Below are positions 7,009 to 15,968 of a DNA stretch of 32,962 bases, piece by piece. The DNA is taken from positions 1 to 32,962 of the forward strand of contig JAFJTK010000165.1 in the NCBI GenBank assembly GCA_017880265.1. Direction: 5' to 3'. Source of the stretch: Candidatus Pelagibacter sp. (GTDB lineage Bacteria; Pseudomonadota; Alphaproteobacteria; Pelagibacterales; Pelagibacteraceae). The position numbers and the translations under genes were made by a program. How positions within the stretch are numbered: position 1 is the stretch's first letter; the number at the start of each line of letters is the position of its first letter. The notes beneath the pieces were generated by a model. It had not been told where the DNA came from, did no database searches, and saw only the letters and a program-made list of their open reading frames with translations.

Positions 7009-7912
7009 ATTCGTCTAAATTTTCGTCTGGATCAGCAATAGGTTCTTCAACAGGTAATTCTGTAGCAGCTGATTTTGGTGTAGAAGCTATTGGTTGAGCT
7101 TGACCACCTAAGTTTCTTTTTAAAGCTTTATCAAGTTTCTTTTGAGTATCTTCTAAAGATACATTTAAAACAATTTGAAACTCAGATAAAATTCTTTCAT
7201 AAGCTTTTTCAAATAACTGTCTTTCACTATACGATTGATCAACCATAAGATCATCACCTTTGTTTAAATCTCTTACTACTTCTGCTAATTCGTAAATCTT
7301 ACCAGAAGAGATTTTAGCTTCATATTCTTGTGCTCTTCTACTCCACATAGATCTTTTTATTTTTGGTTTACTTTTTAGAATAGAAATACATTTATTCACT
7401 TGATTGATTGTTGCCAAAGGTCTCAAATGTGATTGTTTGTTTACTGGAACCATCCCATTTGCTTTATCTTTTTCAAATTTAATAACGTATGTTTCTACGT
7501 CTATTCCACCTATATTTATTTTTTTAAATTCAGTAATTTGACCTACGCCATGTTTTGGGTAAACCACATGGTCTTTTATTTTATATTCTCTTTTTTCGGT
7601 TTCTTGTTTTTTAACTTTCTTAATTTCAGGTTTTACTTCATTGCTCTTTGAAATTCTAAGATTATCAACTTTTGCTTCTTCTTTTACCTCAGCAACTTTT
7701 GTTACTTTTTTTACTTTAACTGGTTTTAGTGAAATTTTTTTTGATACTTTTTTCGTCTTTTTAGCAACAACCTTTTTAACTTTTTTTGGTTTAACTTTAG
7801 CTGCTTTTTTTGCTTTAACTACTTTTGTGGAAGTAACTTTTTTTTTCACTTTTTTTTCAGGTTTAGATTTAAAGATTTTCTTTAAAATATTTTTCGTACT
7901 TATTTTGCTCAT
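7007..7912 (-). CDS. carD: CarD/CdnL-family RNA polymerase-binding regulator with long basic N-terminal extension
   Basis: Beginning at ATG 7912 ([17 protein letters not shown]) the product has 301 residues. Residues about 20-105 are very rich in Lys, Val and Ala (for example [17 protein letters not shown]). The CarD domain follows: [18 protein letters not shown], then [17 protein letters not shown], the Tudor-like fold that binds the RNA polymerase beta subunit, with the helical DNA-minor-groove domain ([13 protein letters not shown]...) after it. The last 35 residues are acidic and Pro/Ala-rich. CarD proteins stabilise open promoter complexes and are usually 160-190 residues, so the basic arm is extra. 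The frame is open to a GTG at 7954 and has another ATG at 7927; all lie inside the ferredoxin gene and none has a Shine-Dalgarno, so the start is uncertain. Last gene of the helicase operon. Confidence 0.88.
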   Translation of the reverse strand: MSKISTKNILKKIFKSKPEKKVKKKVTSTKVVKAKKAAKVKPKKVKKVVAKKTKKVSKKISLKPVKVKKVTKVAEVKEEAKVDNLRISKSNEVKPEIKKVKKQETEKREYKIKDHVVYPKHGVGQITEFKKINIGGIDVETYVIKFEKDKANGMVPVNKQSHLRPLATINQVNKCISILKSKPKIKRSMWSRRAQEYEAKISSGKIYELAEVVRDLNKGDDLMVDQSYSERQLFEKAYERILSEFQIVLNVSLEDTQKKLDKALKRNLGGQAQPIASTPKSAATELPVEEPIADPDENLDE

Positions 7913-8195
7913 TCTTAAATTTTTCATGATCCGTTGGAGGATCTTTTTTTTCACTTATATTAGGCCAGATCTCAGAGTATTTTTTGTTGATTTCTAACCA
8001 TTGTTCACTTCCAGGTTCAGTATCAGCTTTAATGGCATCCACTGGACATTCAGGCTCACAAACGCCACAATCTATACACTCATCCGGTTTAATTACAAGC
8101 ATATTTTTACCTTCATAAAAACAATCTACTGGACAAACATCAACACAGTCAGTCAATTTACATTTAATACATTTATCGTTAACAATATAAGTCAT
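7869..8195 (-). CDS. fdxA: Seven-iron type ferredoxin FdxA
   Basis: This 108-residue ferredoxin has two cluster motifs. The N-terminal set [18 protein letters not shown] has cysteines 9, 12, 17, 21 and 25, in the pattern seen in 3Fe-4S/4Fe-4S ferredoxins. The second, [16 protein letters not shown], has cysteines 40, 43, 46 and 50. The C-terminal half (about residues 58-108) is the charged extension characteristic of alphaproteobacterial FdxA. It carries low-potential electrons in the cytosol; the partner is unknown. Its ATG overlaps the stop codon of the TerB-like gene (TAATG), and the carD start lies within its last codons, so the three are translationally coupled. Confidence 0.93.
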   Translation of the reverse strand: MTYIVNDKCIKCKLTDCVDVCPVDCFYEGKNMLVIKPDECIDCGVCEPECPVDAIKADTEPGSEQWLEINKKYSEIWPNISEKKDPPTDHEKFKNEQNKYEKYFKENL

Positions 8196-8617
8196 TATAA
8201 TTTTTCTTTTTTAATTCTATCTTTAATATCGCCCATCGTTGAGCTGTCAATGTAAAGTAAACCCGCCAAACGTCTCATCAAATTTGTTTCATAAATATCA
8301 GCTTCATTATTTGAGTAAATAATAGACCATAAGGATTCAATAATTTTAATTTTATCGGTTTCAGGTAAATTTTTTACTTCTTTTGTAAAGTCTAAAATTT
8401 GATTTGAATTTTCTTCAATAGATTTAGCATCTATAATTATTTGAGTTATAGTTTCTTTTTTAGCACCCAACTCTAAGAGAGTTTTTTTTATAATTTCTTC
8501 TTCCTTTTCAGTATAATTTTCATCAATTTTAGCAGCATAAATTAAAAGTGCGCAAGTTTTTACTAAAAAGTTTTTATCAGTTTCAGTAGAATCTTTTTTA
8601 AAAAACATTAAATTCAA
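8195..8617 (-). CDS. TerB-like (tellurite-resistance domain) protein
   Basis: This is a 140-residue, all-helical, acidic protein. The pattern [24 protein letters not shown] in the first third and [24 protein letters not shown] in the last third gives two helix-loop-helix repeats, each with an acidic patch. This fits the TerB/COG4103 fold, in which such residues bind metal. Most chromosomal members have no proven link to tellurite, and no other ter gene is here. It lies between the helicase (four-base ATGA overlap) and fdxA (TAATG overlap). In many other alphaproteobacteria I recall a small S4-domain RNA-binding protein in this operon position, so the content here may differ. Confidence 0.75.
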   Translation of the reverse strand: MNLMFFKKDSTETDKNFLVKTCALLIYAAKIDENYTEKEEEIIKKTLLELGAKKETITQIIIDAKSIEENSNQILDFTKEVKNLPETDKIKIIESLWSIIYSNNEADIYETNLMRRLAGLLYIDSSTMGDIKDRIKKEKL

Positions 8618-11097
8618 CCAAGGTTTAAATTTTTTAAAATTTTAAATGGATTTTCATTTGAAACTTTTTTTATTGGATCCTTTTTAAATTTTTTAATGGG
8701 ATTATATTTAAAATAAGTTTCATCATCTTTATCAAATATTTTATAATTCATTTTTTGTAAAAGCTTTTTAAAATTATCTTTACTACAGCCTAATAAATTT
8801 AGCATTTCAGGAATAATTTTAATTTCTTTATTTTCTTTTGAGTTTGGCGAATTTATAATAAGCATAAATAATCTCTCCAGGATATCAATTCTTACAAATA
8901 AAGAATCAAATTTTTCAAAGCCACACAAAAGCATAAAATTTTTATTTTTATGTTCTTTATCATCCAAAAAATTCAAACCAAATGTAGGGGGCTGAACGTT
9001 ATAATATTTTTGATGAAAATTTTTCCACAATAACGTTCTTAACGATACGGCTTCAGGTTTGATTAATTGATATAAAAACACATGATATCTTCCAAACTTT
9101 ACACCTAAGTCTCTTAAAATTTTTCTCTCATTTTGACCAAGAGATTTTAGATATTCAGACACCTGTTCTCTTTTTAACACACCATTATTTTCATAAAGTT
9201 GATATGCCAAAGCTTTGATTGATGAGTTTTTATCCTTAAGATTTTTTAGATCAACTAAACTTTTCAGAACTAAGTTAATTTTATCTTGTATCCATTTACC
9301 AATATATTCACCAAGTTTCTGTTTTTGAATAGGTTCTATAATATCATCAACTATTAGATCAAAATGTGGATTTAAATAATCATTACCTGGAGACAATTTA
9401 GCAATAGGAAAATCATTCCAATAAATTTTAAAATCATTATTTAATTCAATTAAACCTGTATCAACAATATTTTGAATTCTTTTTTCTAACTCAGGCCCAA
9501 TGGTTTGTCTCGCAGCTTTTTTTAATGACTTGATGTCAGTTTCCAAGGCTCCTTTTTTTAAATCTAGTGCTAATTTAAGTCCATTTATTTTGCCAATAAA
9601 TTGTTCATCTATTAGCACGTCGTTATTTTCAAGTATTTTTGTTTTGAATTCCATGTCTTGTTTGAGGCCTCTTGCTAGAACACTTGCTCTTTTGTCAATA
9701 AATGTTTTTGTAAGTTCTTCATGAAGTCTGTCTGAAAGTCTATCTTCTAGATGTTTTGTTTTCTCGATCCAATAGTCTTGATTTTCTGTCCAATTATTTT
9801 TATTTGAAACATAAGACCAAGTTCTAACATTTGCAATTCTATTTGATAAAGAATCTACATTTCCCTCTAATTTATCAAGCTTTATTAGCTGTAATCTCAT
9901 AAATTCATCCGTAATTTGCTGTTTTCCACTACTTAAATATCTAAATACGTTGCCAATTACCTCATAGTGATTGCCATATGTCTTTTTTACAAAATCTGGT
10001 ATCTGGCAACATTCCCATAAAAGACTAAGCAATTTTTTATCAAAATCTAAATTTATAAGACTTTTATCTTTTAAAAAATATTTAAGAGCTTTTTCATCTT
10101 CACATTCATGAATTTTACGTAACCAGCCCATCTGGGGCTTTTCCTCTAAAGACTTAATTAAACTAAAAGGATTATTAAAATTCAAATTTGAGTTTCTCCA
10201 AAATAAAGTTCTAATTTCTTCAAATTTGTGTCCCTCTATTAATTCCACATCTTCAGCTGTAATTTCTTTACAATCACCAGTAATTCCAAAACTTCCATCA
10301 TTTAAATACCGTCCAGCTCTACCAGCGATTTGTCCTATTTCAGATAAATTTAATTTTCTTAATTTTTTTCCATCGAATTTTTTAAGGTTAGAAAAAAAAA
10401 CATAATCTAAGTCCATATTAATGCCCATTCCTATAGCATCAGTTGCTACTAAAAAATCTACATCACCCGACTGATAAAGTTCTACCTGAGAGTTTCTGGT
10501 CTTTGGACTTAATGAACCCATTACAATTGCTGCTCCACCTTTTTGTCTTCTAATTAATTCAGCTATTGCGTAAACTTCTTCTGCTGAAAAAGCTATTATT
10601 GCTGTTTTTCTATTAATTCTTGAAATTTTTTTATGACCTGCGTATGATAATTTAGATAATCTTTCTCTATTTATAAACTCAATATCACCGTCTAATTTTG
10701 AAATTATATTTTTAATAGTATTTGAGCCCATCAGCATAGTAAGTTTTTCACCTCTCATGTTTAAAAGTCTATCTGTAAAAATATGACCTCTTTCATGATC
10801 TGCACACATCTGAATTTCATCAACACCAACAAAATCTAAATGTTTATCAATTGGCATAGATTCAACTGTGCACAAAAAATACTTAGCATTGGTTGGAATA
10901 ATTTTTTCTTCACCTGTTATTAAGGCAACTTTATCTACACTAATTTTTTTTATTACTTTGTCGTAAACTTCTCTGGCTAATAACCTTAGAGGAAAGCCAA
11001 TCATACCTGACTCAAATGAAAGCATTGTCTCTATAGCAAGGTGGGTTTTGCCTGTATTAGTAGGTCCGAGAACAGCAGTAATTTTGTGTTTAGTCAT
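8614..11097 (-). CDS. Suv3-like DExH-box RNA helicase
   Basis: This 827-residue superfamily 2 helicase is of the type related to mitochondrial SUV3. Motif I is GPTNTGKTHLA (residues 11-21), motif II is DEIQ (93-96) with the nearby CADHERG, motif III is GSNT, and motif VI is QIAGRAGR (256-263). GFPLRLLAREVYDKV between motifs I and II is diagnostic of this branch. The roughly 500-residue C-terminal part includes LGVKFGRYHVFLYQLIKPEAVSLR, a segment shared by alphaproteobacterial homologues, and ends in a very lysine-rich tail. The role is probably RNA unwinding in decay or ribosome-related processing (inference from family). First gene of the leftward operon helicase-terB-fdxA-carD. No Shine-Dalgarno is evident. 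Confidence 0.87.
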   Translation of the reverse strand: MTKHKITAVLGPTNTGKTHLAIETMLSFESGMIGFPLRLLAREVYDKVIKKISVDKVALITGEEKIIPTNAKYFLCTVESMPIDKHLDFVGVDEIQMCADHERGHIFTDRLLNMRGEKLTMLMGSNTIKNIISKLDGDIEFINRERLSKLSYAGHKKISRINRKTAIIAFSAEEVYAIAELIRRQKGGAAIVMGSLSPKTRNSQVELYQSGDVDFLVATDAIGMGINMDLDYVFFSNLKKFDGKKLRKLNLSEIGQIAGRAGRYLNDGSFGITGDCKEITAEDVELIEGHKFEEIRTLFWRNSNLNFNNPFSLIKSLEEKPQMGWLRKIHECEDEKALKYFLKDKSLINLDFDKKLLSLLWECCQIPDFVKKTYGNHYEVIGNVFRYLSSGKQQITDEFMRLQLIKLDKLEGNVDSLSNRIANVRTWSYVSNKNNWTENQDYWIEKTKHLEDRLSDRLHEELTKTFIDKRASVLARGLKQDMEFKTKILENNDVLIDEQFIGKINGLKLALDLKKGALETDIKSLKKAARQTIGPELEKRIQNIVDTGLIELNNDFKIYWNDFPIAKLSPGNDYLNPHFDLIVDDIIEPIQKQKLGEYIGKWIQDKINLVLKSLVDLKNLKDKNSSIKALAYQLYENNGVLKREQVSEYLKSLGQNERKILRDLGVKFGRYHVFLYQLIKPEAVSLRTLLWKNFHQKYYNVQPPTFGLNFLDDKEHKNKNFMLLCGFEKFDSLFVRIDILERLFMLIINSPNSKENKEIKIIPEMLNLLGCSKDNFKKLLQKMNYKIFDKDDETYFKYNPIKKFKKDPIKKVSNENPFKILKNLNLG

Positions 11098-11120
11098 TTC
11101 TACCTTTGGTGTACTTTTTT

Positions 11121-11150
11121 TTTAACCTACCAGATATTGTTGGTGTTAAA
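11121..11150. repeat. Imperfect inverted repeat in the helicase leader
   Basis: TTTAAC-CT-ACCA pairs with TGGT-GTTAAA around an 8-base loop, with a two-base bulge. It lies 24 bases upstream of the helicase start, inside the 173-base divergent spacer. On neither strand is it followed by a T tract, so it is not a terminator. It could be a leader hairpin, an operator or chance. Confidence 0.3.
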
Positions 11151-11270
11151 GAACAAAAATAGACTAAAACATGACCGAATCGGAGGGTAAAAAGTTCTCA
11201 TTTTGCTATTAACTTATCTTAGATTACCATAATTAAGATTAATTCTATAATAGTTATTTAAAAATTAAAA

Positions 11271-12497
11271 ATGTTAAAAAATTTAGTTAAAGATTTAAAA
11301 CCATCATCGACTTTGCTGATAAATGAAACCTCTCGAAAATTAGAGGAGCAAGGAAAAAAAATATTCAAATTTGGTTTTGGTCAATCTCCATTTAAAGTCC
11401 CTGAAGATGTAGTTAGAGAGCTTAAAAATAATGCGCACCAAAATAAATATTTGCCAATGCAAGGTCTTTCCGAATTAAGAAATGCTGTTGCAAAATACAC
11501 ATCTAAAAAAAAAAATTATGATTATAAATCTGAAAATGTAATTATTGGACCTGGTTCAAAAGAGCTAATGTTTTTATTGCATATTATATTTGATGGAGAA
11601 ATAATATTACCAGCTCCTAGTTGGGTTTCTTATGCTCCACAGGCAATATTGGGAAGAAATAAAGCACAAATATTACAAACGAAACGGGAGAATAATTGGT
11701 TTCCAACTGCTTCAGAAATTGAAGAAATTGTTTTAAAAGATAAAAATAAAAATTATCTGTTATTCTTAAATTCACCAAATAATCCATCTGGTCAAATTTG
11801 TGAAAATTTAGAAGAAATAGCCAGTATTGCTGAAAAATATAATCTAATTATTTTGTCTGATGAAATATATTCCGAGCTAAGTTTTATGAATAATTATCAA
11901 TCTATCTCTAATTTTTGTCCTAAAAAAACAATTATTAGCACAGGATTAAGTAAATGGTGTGGAGCTGGAGGATGGAGATTAGGTTATTTTTTAGTGCCAG
12001 ATTCATTAACTGAAATTAAAAATATGATTAATGTACTGGCAAGCGAAACATTTTCGGCTGTCAGTGCGCCCATTCAATATGCAGCAATTAAAGCGTATGA
12101 ACAAGATCATTCAAATTATATTAATAAATCTAAAAATATTTTAGGGGCAATTGGTAATTATGTTTATGAAAATTTAAGATCAAATAAAGTTCTAATTAAT
12201 AAACCTCAAGGAGGCTTTTATTTAATGCCGGAGTTTTTAAATAAAAAATTTAATTCATCATCAGAAATGTGTGACAGTATATTAAATGATACAGGTGTTG
12301 CTTTGTTACCAGGATCTGATTTTGGCTTTGAACAAACAAAAATGTTAGCAAGATTAAGTTTCACTGATTTTGATGGCCAAGAATTTATGAATAAAATTGA
12401 AGACAATCAAAAAATTGATAATGATGAAATTAATAAATTTGCACCTAAAATTGTTGAGGGTGTTGATAAGTTAAAAAAATGGTCAGAATCAATATAA
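11271..12497 (+). CDS. Class I/II pyridoxal-phosphate aminotransferase
   Basis: This 408-residue fold-type I aminotransferase is of the aspartate/aromatic aminotransferase superfamily. Visible are the early ligand region KFGFGQSPFKVP, the PLP-ring Asn in LNSPNNPSGQI, the Asp of LSDEIYSEL, and the Schiff-base lysine at 228 in STGLSKWCGAGGWRLGYF, with the phosphate-binding Arg following. QGGFYLMPEF and the late ARLSFTDFDG (substrate-carboxylate Arg) complete the pattern. The amino donor and acceptor cannot be deduced. It stands 73 bases upstream of the TAXI solute-binding gene in the same direction, hinting that the transported substrate might feed or derive from transamination, but this is only proximity. 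Confidence 0.85.
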   Translation: MLKNLVKDLKPSSTLLINETSRKLEEQGKKIFKFGFGQSPFKVPEDVVRELKNNAHQNKYLPMQGLSELRNAVAKYTSKKKNYDYKSENVIIGPGSKELMFLLHIIFDGEIILPAPSWVSYAPQAILGRNKAQILQTKRENNWFPTASEIEEIVLKDKNKNYLLFLNSPNNPSGQICENLEEIASIAEKYNLIILSDEIYSELSFMNNYQSISNFCPKKTIISTGLSKWCGAGGWRLGYFLVPDSLTEIKNMINVLASETFSAVSAPIQYAAIKAYEQDHSNYINKSKNILGAIGNYVYENLRSNKVLINKPQGGFYLMPEFLNKKFNSSSEMCDSILNDTGVALLPGSDFGFEQTKMLARLSFTDFDGQEFMNKIEDNQKIDNDEINKFAPKIVEGVDKLKKWSESI

Positions 12498-12570
12498 AAT
12501 CTAGCTATACATACCCAATCAATTTTTGTTAAAATTGTTATATAAAAATAACGATATAGAGGGAGAAAAA

Positions 12571-13572
12571 ATGAAAAAAATAATTACATCTCTATCAAGT
12601 GCTTTACTGATATTAGCTGCATCTTTGTCATTAACTGGTGTTGCAAAATCAGCAGAGTTTTTCACGATAGGAACTGGTGGACCTACTGGAGTTTATTTCC
12701 AAACAGGTAACGCTATTTGTAAAATGTTACACAAGTCAGCAATAAGTGCTGAACATGGAAGAAAAGGTACAGCTAAAGCTTACAGATGTACTGCACCATC
12801 AACTGGTGGTTCAAATTATAATATTGGTCAAATTGCTGCTGGAGAATTTCAATTTGGTGTTGCGCAATCAGATTGGCAATATCATGCTGTAAATGGTTCG
12901 AGCAAGTGGGAAGGAAAACAATATAGTGATTTGAGAGCTGTATTTTCAGTTCACAATGAGCCTTTCCAAATTTGGGCGAGAAAAAAAGCAAGAATTAAAG
13001 ATTTTGCTGATTTAGAAGGAAAAGTAGTTAACATTGGTAATCCTGGTTCAGGTCAAAGAGGAACTATGGAAGAGCTGATGAAAGCGATGGGAGTTGATAA
13101 TAGTTTCTTTAAATCAACTACTGAATTAACTTCATCAGAACAAGTAAAAGCTTTATGTGATGGAAAAATTGATGCATTTGGATATTCAGTTGGTTTTCCA
13201 AATGGTGCAATGGAGCAAGCTGCAACGTGTGCTGCTAAAGCTTCACCAATTAATCTTACTGGACCTGAGGTTCAAGGCTTAATAGATGGTGCTGATTATT
13301 ATGCTCAAGCTGTAATTCCAAAAGGAACTTATACAAAGCAAAAAAAGGATGCGACTACATTTGGTGTAAAAGCTACTGTTGTAACATCAGCTGATGTTTC
13401 TGAGGAACTTGTCTATTTAGTTGTAAAAGCTGTAATGGAAAATTTTGATGATTTCAAAAAACAACATCCAGCTTTTGGATATTTGGAAAAGAAAAATATG
13501 ATTAAAGATGGTTTATCTGCTCCACTACATCCAGGTGCGATCAAATATTACAAAGAAGCTGGATTAATGTAA
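12571..13572 (+). CDS. TAXI-family TRAP transporter solute-binding protein
   Basis: This 333-residue periplasmic binding protein has a signal peptide (MKKIITSLSSALLILAAS..., cleavage probably after VAKSA near residue 27). The mature start EFFTIGTGGPTGVYFQTGNAIC is the hallmark of the TAXI (TRAP-associated extracytoplasmic immunogenic) family. VNIGNPGSGQRGTMEELMKAMG is the second conserved ligand-side segment. The frame is open from 12526, but the ATG at 12571 is chosen because GAGGGAG lies just upstream and a proper signal peptide begins there. The ligand cannot be named; some characterised TAXI proteins bind dicarboxylates or glutamate. It is followed by a terminator and then the fused permease. 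Confidence 0.92.
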   Translation: MKKIITSLSSALLILAASLSLTGVAKSAEFFTIGTGGPTGVYFQTGNAICKMLHKSAISAEHGRKGTAKAYRCTAPSTGGSNYNIGQIAAGEFQFGVAQSDWQYHAVNGSSKWEGKQYSDLRAVFSVHNEPFQIWARKKARIKDFADLEGKVVNIGNPGSGQRGTMEELMKAMGVDNSFFKSTTELTSSEQVKALCDGKIDAFGYSVGFPNGAMEQAATCAAKASPINLTGPEVQGLIDGADYYAQAVIPKGTYTKQKKDATTFGVKATVVTSADVSEELVYLVVKAVMENFDDFKKQHPAFGYLEKKNMIKDGLSAPLHPGAIKYYKEAGLM

Positions 13573-13592
13573 TCCAAAATCTTAATTAAATT

Positions 13593-13624
13593 AAAAGGCC
13601 TGATTTTAATCGGGCCTTTTTTTT
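13593..13624 (+). terminator. Rho-independent terminator between binding protein and permease
   Basis: AAAGGCCTGA (13594-13603) pairs with TCGGGCCTTT (13610-13619) through ten base pairs including one G-T wobble, with a six-base loop, followed by a T tract. It lies 20 bases after the solute-binding stop codon and 23 bases before the permease ATG, so part of the transcription would stop before the permease. Confidence 0.88.
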
Positions 13625-13646
13625 ATAATAAGGTATCATATTTACT

Positions 13647-15968
13647 ATGAGTCAAAGCTTTAGTGAAAAAGTTAAAGATAAAATCAACGAAGATTTGTCT
13701 CCTACGAAAAATCTTAAAGGTTTACATTTAAAGGTTGTTGCAGCAATCGCAATTATTTGGTCATTATTTCAGCTCTGGTATGCATCTCCGTTTCCTTTTA
13801 TTTTTAACTTTGGAATGTTCAAAGGATTGCCTGCAAGAGCAATTCATTTGGGCTTTGCATTAACTTTGGCATTTTTAATTTATCCATTTGTCAAAGGAAA
13901 AAAAATTTCTTTATTTGATATTTTAATTAGTTTTGTAGGTGCTTTTTCATGTTTTTATATATACTTCTTTTATGATCAATTAGTGGATAGAGGTGGGGTT
14001 CTTTTAAGCATCTCAATAGGTAATAATTTTAATTTACCCATCGAACTAATTATTGGTAGTCTAGGTATTTTAATTTTGCTAGAAGCCACAAGAAGAGCAA
14101 TAGGTTTGCCATTAGTAATCATTGCCATATGTTTTCTTTTATTTTCATATTTTGGCAGATATGCACCTGAAATAATCTCTCATGGTGGACTTTCACTAAA
14201 TAGATTAGTTGGTTTTCAATGGCTGGATCAAGAGGCCATATTTGGAATTCCAATAGGAGTTTCTGTAGATTTTATTTTTTTATTTGTATTATTTGGTGCT
14301 CTTCTTGAAACAGCAGGTGGTGGAAAATATTTTTTAGACTTAGCCTTTGCAATGGTTGGCAAAATGAGGGGAGGACCAGCAAAAGCTGCAATCCTTGGTT
14401 CTGGAATGACTGGTTTAATATCAGGGTCCTCAATTGCAAACACTGTTACTACTGGCACGTTTACAATTCCAATCATGAAAAAAACTGGATTTTCAAAAGA
14501 AAAAGCAGGAGCTATAGAAGTTTCTTCCTCTGTTAATGGTCAAATTATGCCACCTGTTATGGGTGCTGCGGCCTTTGTTATGGCAAGTTTTATAGGCGTC
14601 ACTTATTTTGAAGTTGTTAAGCATGCATTTTTGCCAGCAATAATTTCTTATATTGCACTTTTTTATATATCTCATCTTGAAGCTTTAAAATTAAACCTTA
14701 AAGGTATGGAAGATGCAGATGTTCCAAATCTAAAAAAAACATTTTTATCAGGGCTTCATTTCTTAATCCCAATTTTTGTTTTAATTTATATGTTGGTTTA
14801 TTTAAGGTTCACTGCGTCTTATTCTATTTTTTACGCAACTGTTTCTTTGATTTTAGTTAATTTAGTTTATTTACTGATCAAAAATTCATTTTCTAAAGAT
14901 GCTCTCAAAATTTGGTTCAATCAAACTATCGTTGGATTTGAAAAAGGTGCATTAAATATGGTTGGTGTAGGAATAGCCATAGCAACAGCCGGAATAATAG
15001 TTGGTGCCGTTGGATCAACAGGGCTTAGTACCAATTTAATTATAGTCATAGAGTCTATTGCTAAAGATAATGTCACAATATTATTATTTTTGACGATAAT
15101 ATTATGTTTATTATTAGGAATGGGATTACCAACAACTGCAAATTATGTAGTCGTTGCTTCATTAATGGCAACAGTTTTAGTAGACGTTGGTAATGCATCG
15201 GGATTTATTTTTCCATTGATAGCGGTCCATCTATTTGTTTTTTATTTTGGATTAATGGCTGATGTTACTCCACCAGTTGGATTGGCTTCATATGCTGCAG
15301 CGGCGATTTCTGGGGGTGATCCACTTAAAACTGGGCTACAAGCTTTTTGGTACAGTTTAAGAACTGGTATTCTTCCAATTGTTTTTTTATTTAATCATGA
15401 ACTACTTTTAATTGGAATAGAAAATATTTGGCATGCATTAGTTGTCATAATAACTTCTTTAGTAGGTATACTTGTATTTACATCAGCAACTCAAGGCTGG
15501 TTTATAAATAAATTAAAATGGTATGAGATAATTGTTTTTTTGATAATATCTATTTCATTACTTTCACCAGAATTCGTTCTTAATAAATTTTACCCAAAAT
15601 ATAATTACCAAGATATTAACAACATTAATTCAGTTATTTTAGATCCAAAAAAAGAAGTACGTTTTAAAGTCACTAGACCGAGTCTTTATGGTGATAGATA
15701 TAAGCTATTCGTAATTGATAAAAATACTTTTGAAGAAGAATATAATCTAGAAGATTATGGAATTAATTTAGTTAAACAAAATAATAAAATTATTGTTGAT
15801 AATTTAAAATGGAATGGCCAAGCTAAAAAAAGTGGTTTTGAAATGGGTGATTACATAAGTGAATTCAAGATTGAAAATTCAAATAGGCCTAGCAAGTTAT
15901 TTGTTTATCCAATAGCTATTTTATTTTTATCAATTTTTGGATACTTAAATTATAGAAGAAAAACATAA
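13647..15968 (+). CDS. TRAP transporter fused permease (DctQM type), TAXI class
   Basis: This 773-residue inner-membrane protein combines the small (4-helix) and large (12-helix) TRAP permease subunits. The small-subunit-like helices occupy roughly residues 25-180. The large subunit follows, with LFGALLETAGGGKYFLDLAFAM, GSGMTGLISGSSIANTVTTG, SSVNGQIMPPVMGAAAFVM, LLLGMGLPTTANYVV and LMADVTPPVGLASYAAAAI, the conserved sodium- and substrate-site loops. The last 140 or so residues are helices plus a soluble segment (KVTRPSLYGDRYKLFVID... ending in another helix), matching the DUF3394-type tail of fused TRAP permeases. With the TAXI protein it makes a sodium-driven secondary uptake system. Its stop abuts the thioesterase stop on the other strand with no base between them. 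Confidence 0.92.
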   Translation: MSQSFSEKVKDKINEDLSPTKNLKGLHLKVVAAIAIIWSLFQLWYASPFPFIFNFGMFKGLPARAIHLGFALTLAFLIYPFVKGKKISLFDILISFVGAFSCFYIYFFYDQLVDRGGVLLSISIGNNFNLPIELIIGSLGILILLEATRRAIGLPLVIIAICFLLFSYFGRYAPEIISHGGLSLNRLVGFQWLDQEAIFGIPIGVSVDFIFLFVLFGALLETAGGGKYFLDLAFAMVGKMRGGPAKAAILGSGMTGLISGSSIANTVTTGTFTIPIMKKTGFSKEKAGAIEVSSSVNGQIMPPVMGAAAFVMASFIGVTYFEVVKHAFLPAIISYIALFYISHLEALKLNLKGMEDADVPNLKKTFLSGLHFLIPIFVLIYMLVYLRFTASYSIFYATVSLILVNLVYLLIKNSFSKDALKIWFNQTIVGFEKGALNMVGVGIAIATAGIIVGAVGSTGLSTNLIIVIESIAKDNVTILLFLTIILCLLLGMGLPTTANYVVVASLMATVLVDVGNASGFIFPLIAVHLFVFYFGLMADVTPPVGLASYAAAAISGGDPLKTGLQAFWYSLRTGILPIVFLFNHELLLIGIENIWHALVVIITSLVGILVFTSATQGWFINKLKWYEIIVFLIISISLLSPEFVLNKFYPKYNYQDINNINSVILDPKKEVRFKVTRPSLYGDRYKLFVIDKNTFEEEYNLEDYGINLVKQNNKIIVDNLKWNGQAKKSGFEMGDYISEFKIENSNRPSKLFVYPIAILFLSIFGYLNYRRKT

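Noticed and set aside
7433..7997. Two rightward Phe-rich ORFs opposite carD and fdxA
   Set aside because: They are antisense readings of Lys-rich codons (AAA/AAG read as TTT/CTT) and have no homology features of their own.
8195..8617. Tellurite-resistance function
   Set aside because: Only the TerB-type fold is suggested; no terC, terD or related genes are present.
11171..11212. 13-codon ORF with a CCGAATCGG palindrome in the helicase/aminotransferase spacer
   Set aside because: It is too short, has no Shine-Dalgarno, and nothing else supports translation; the 9-base palindrome alone is weak.
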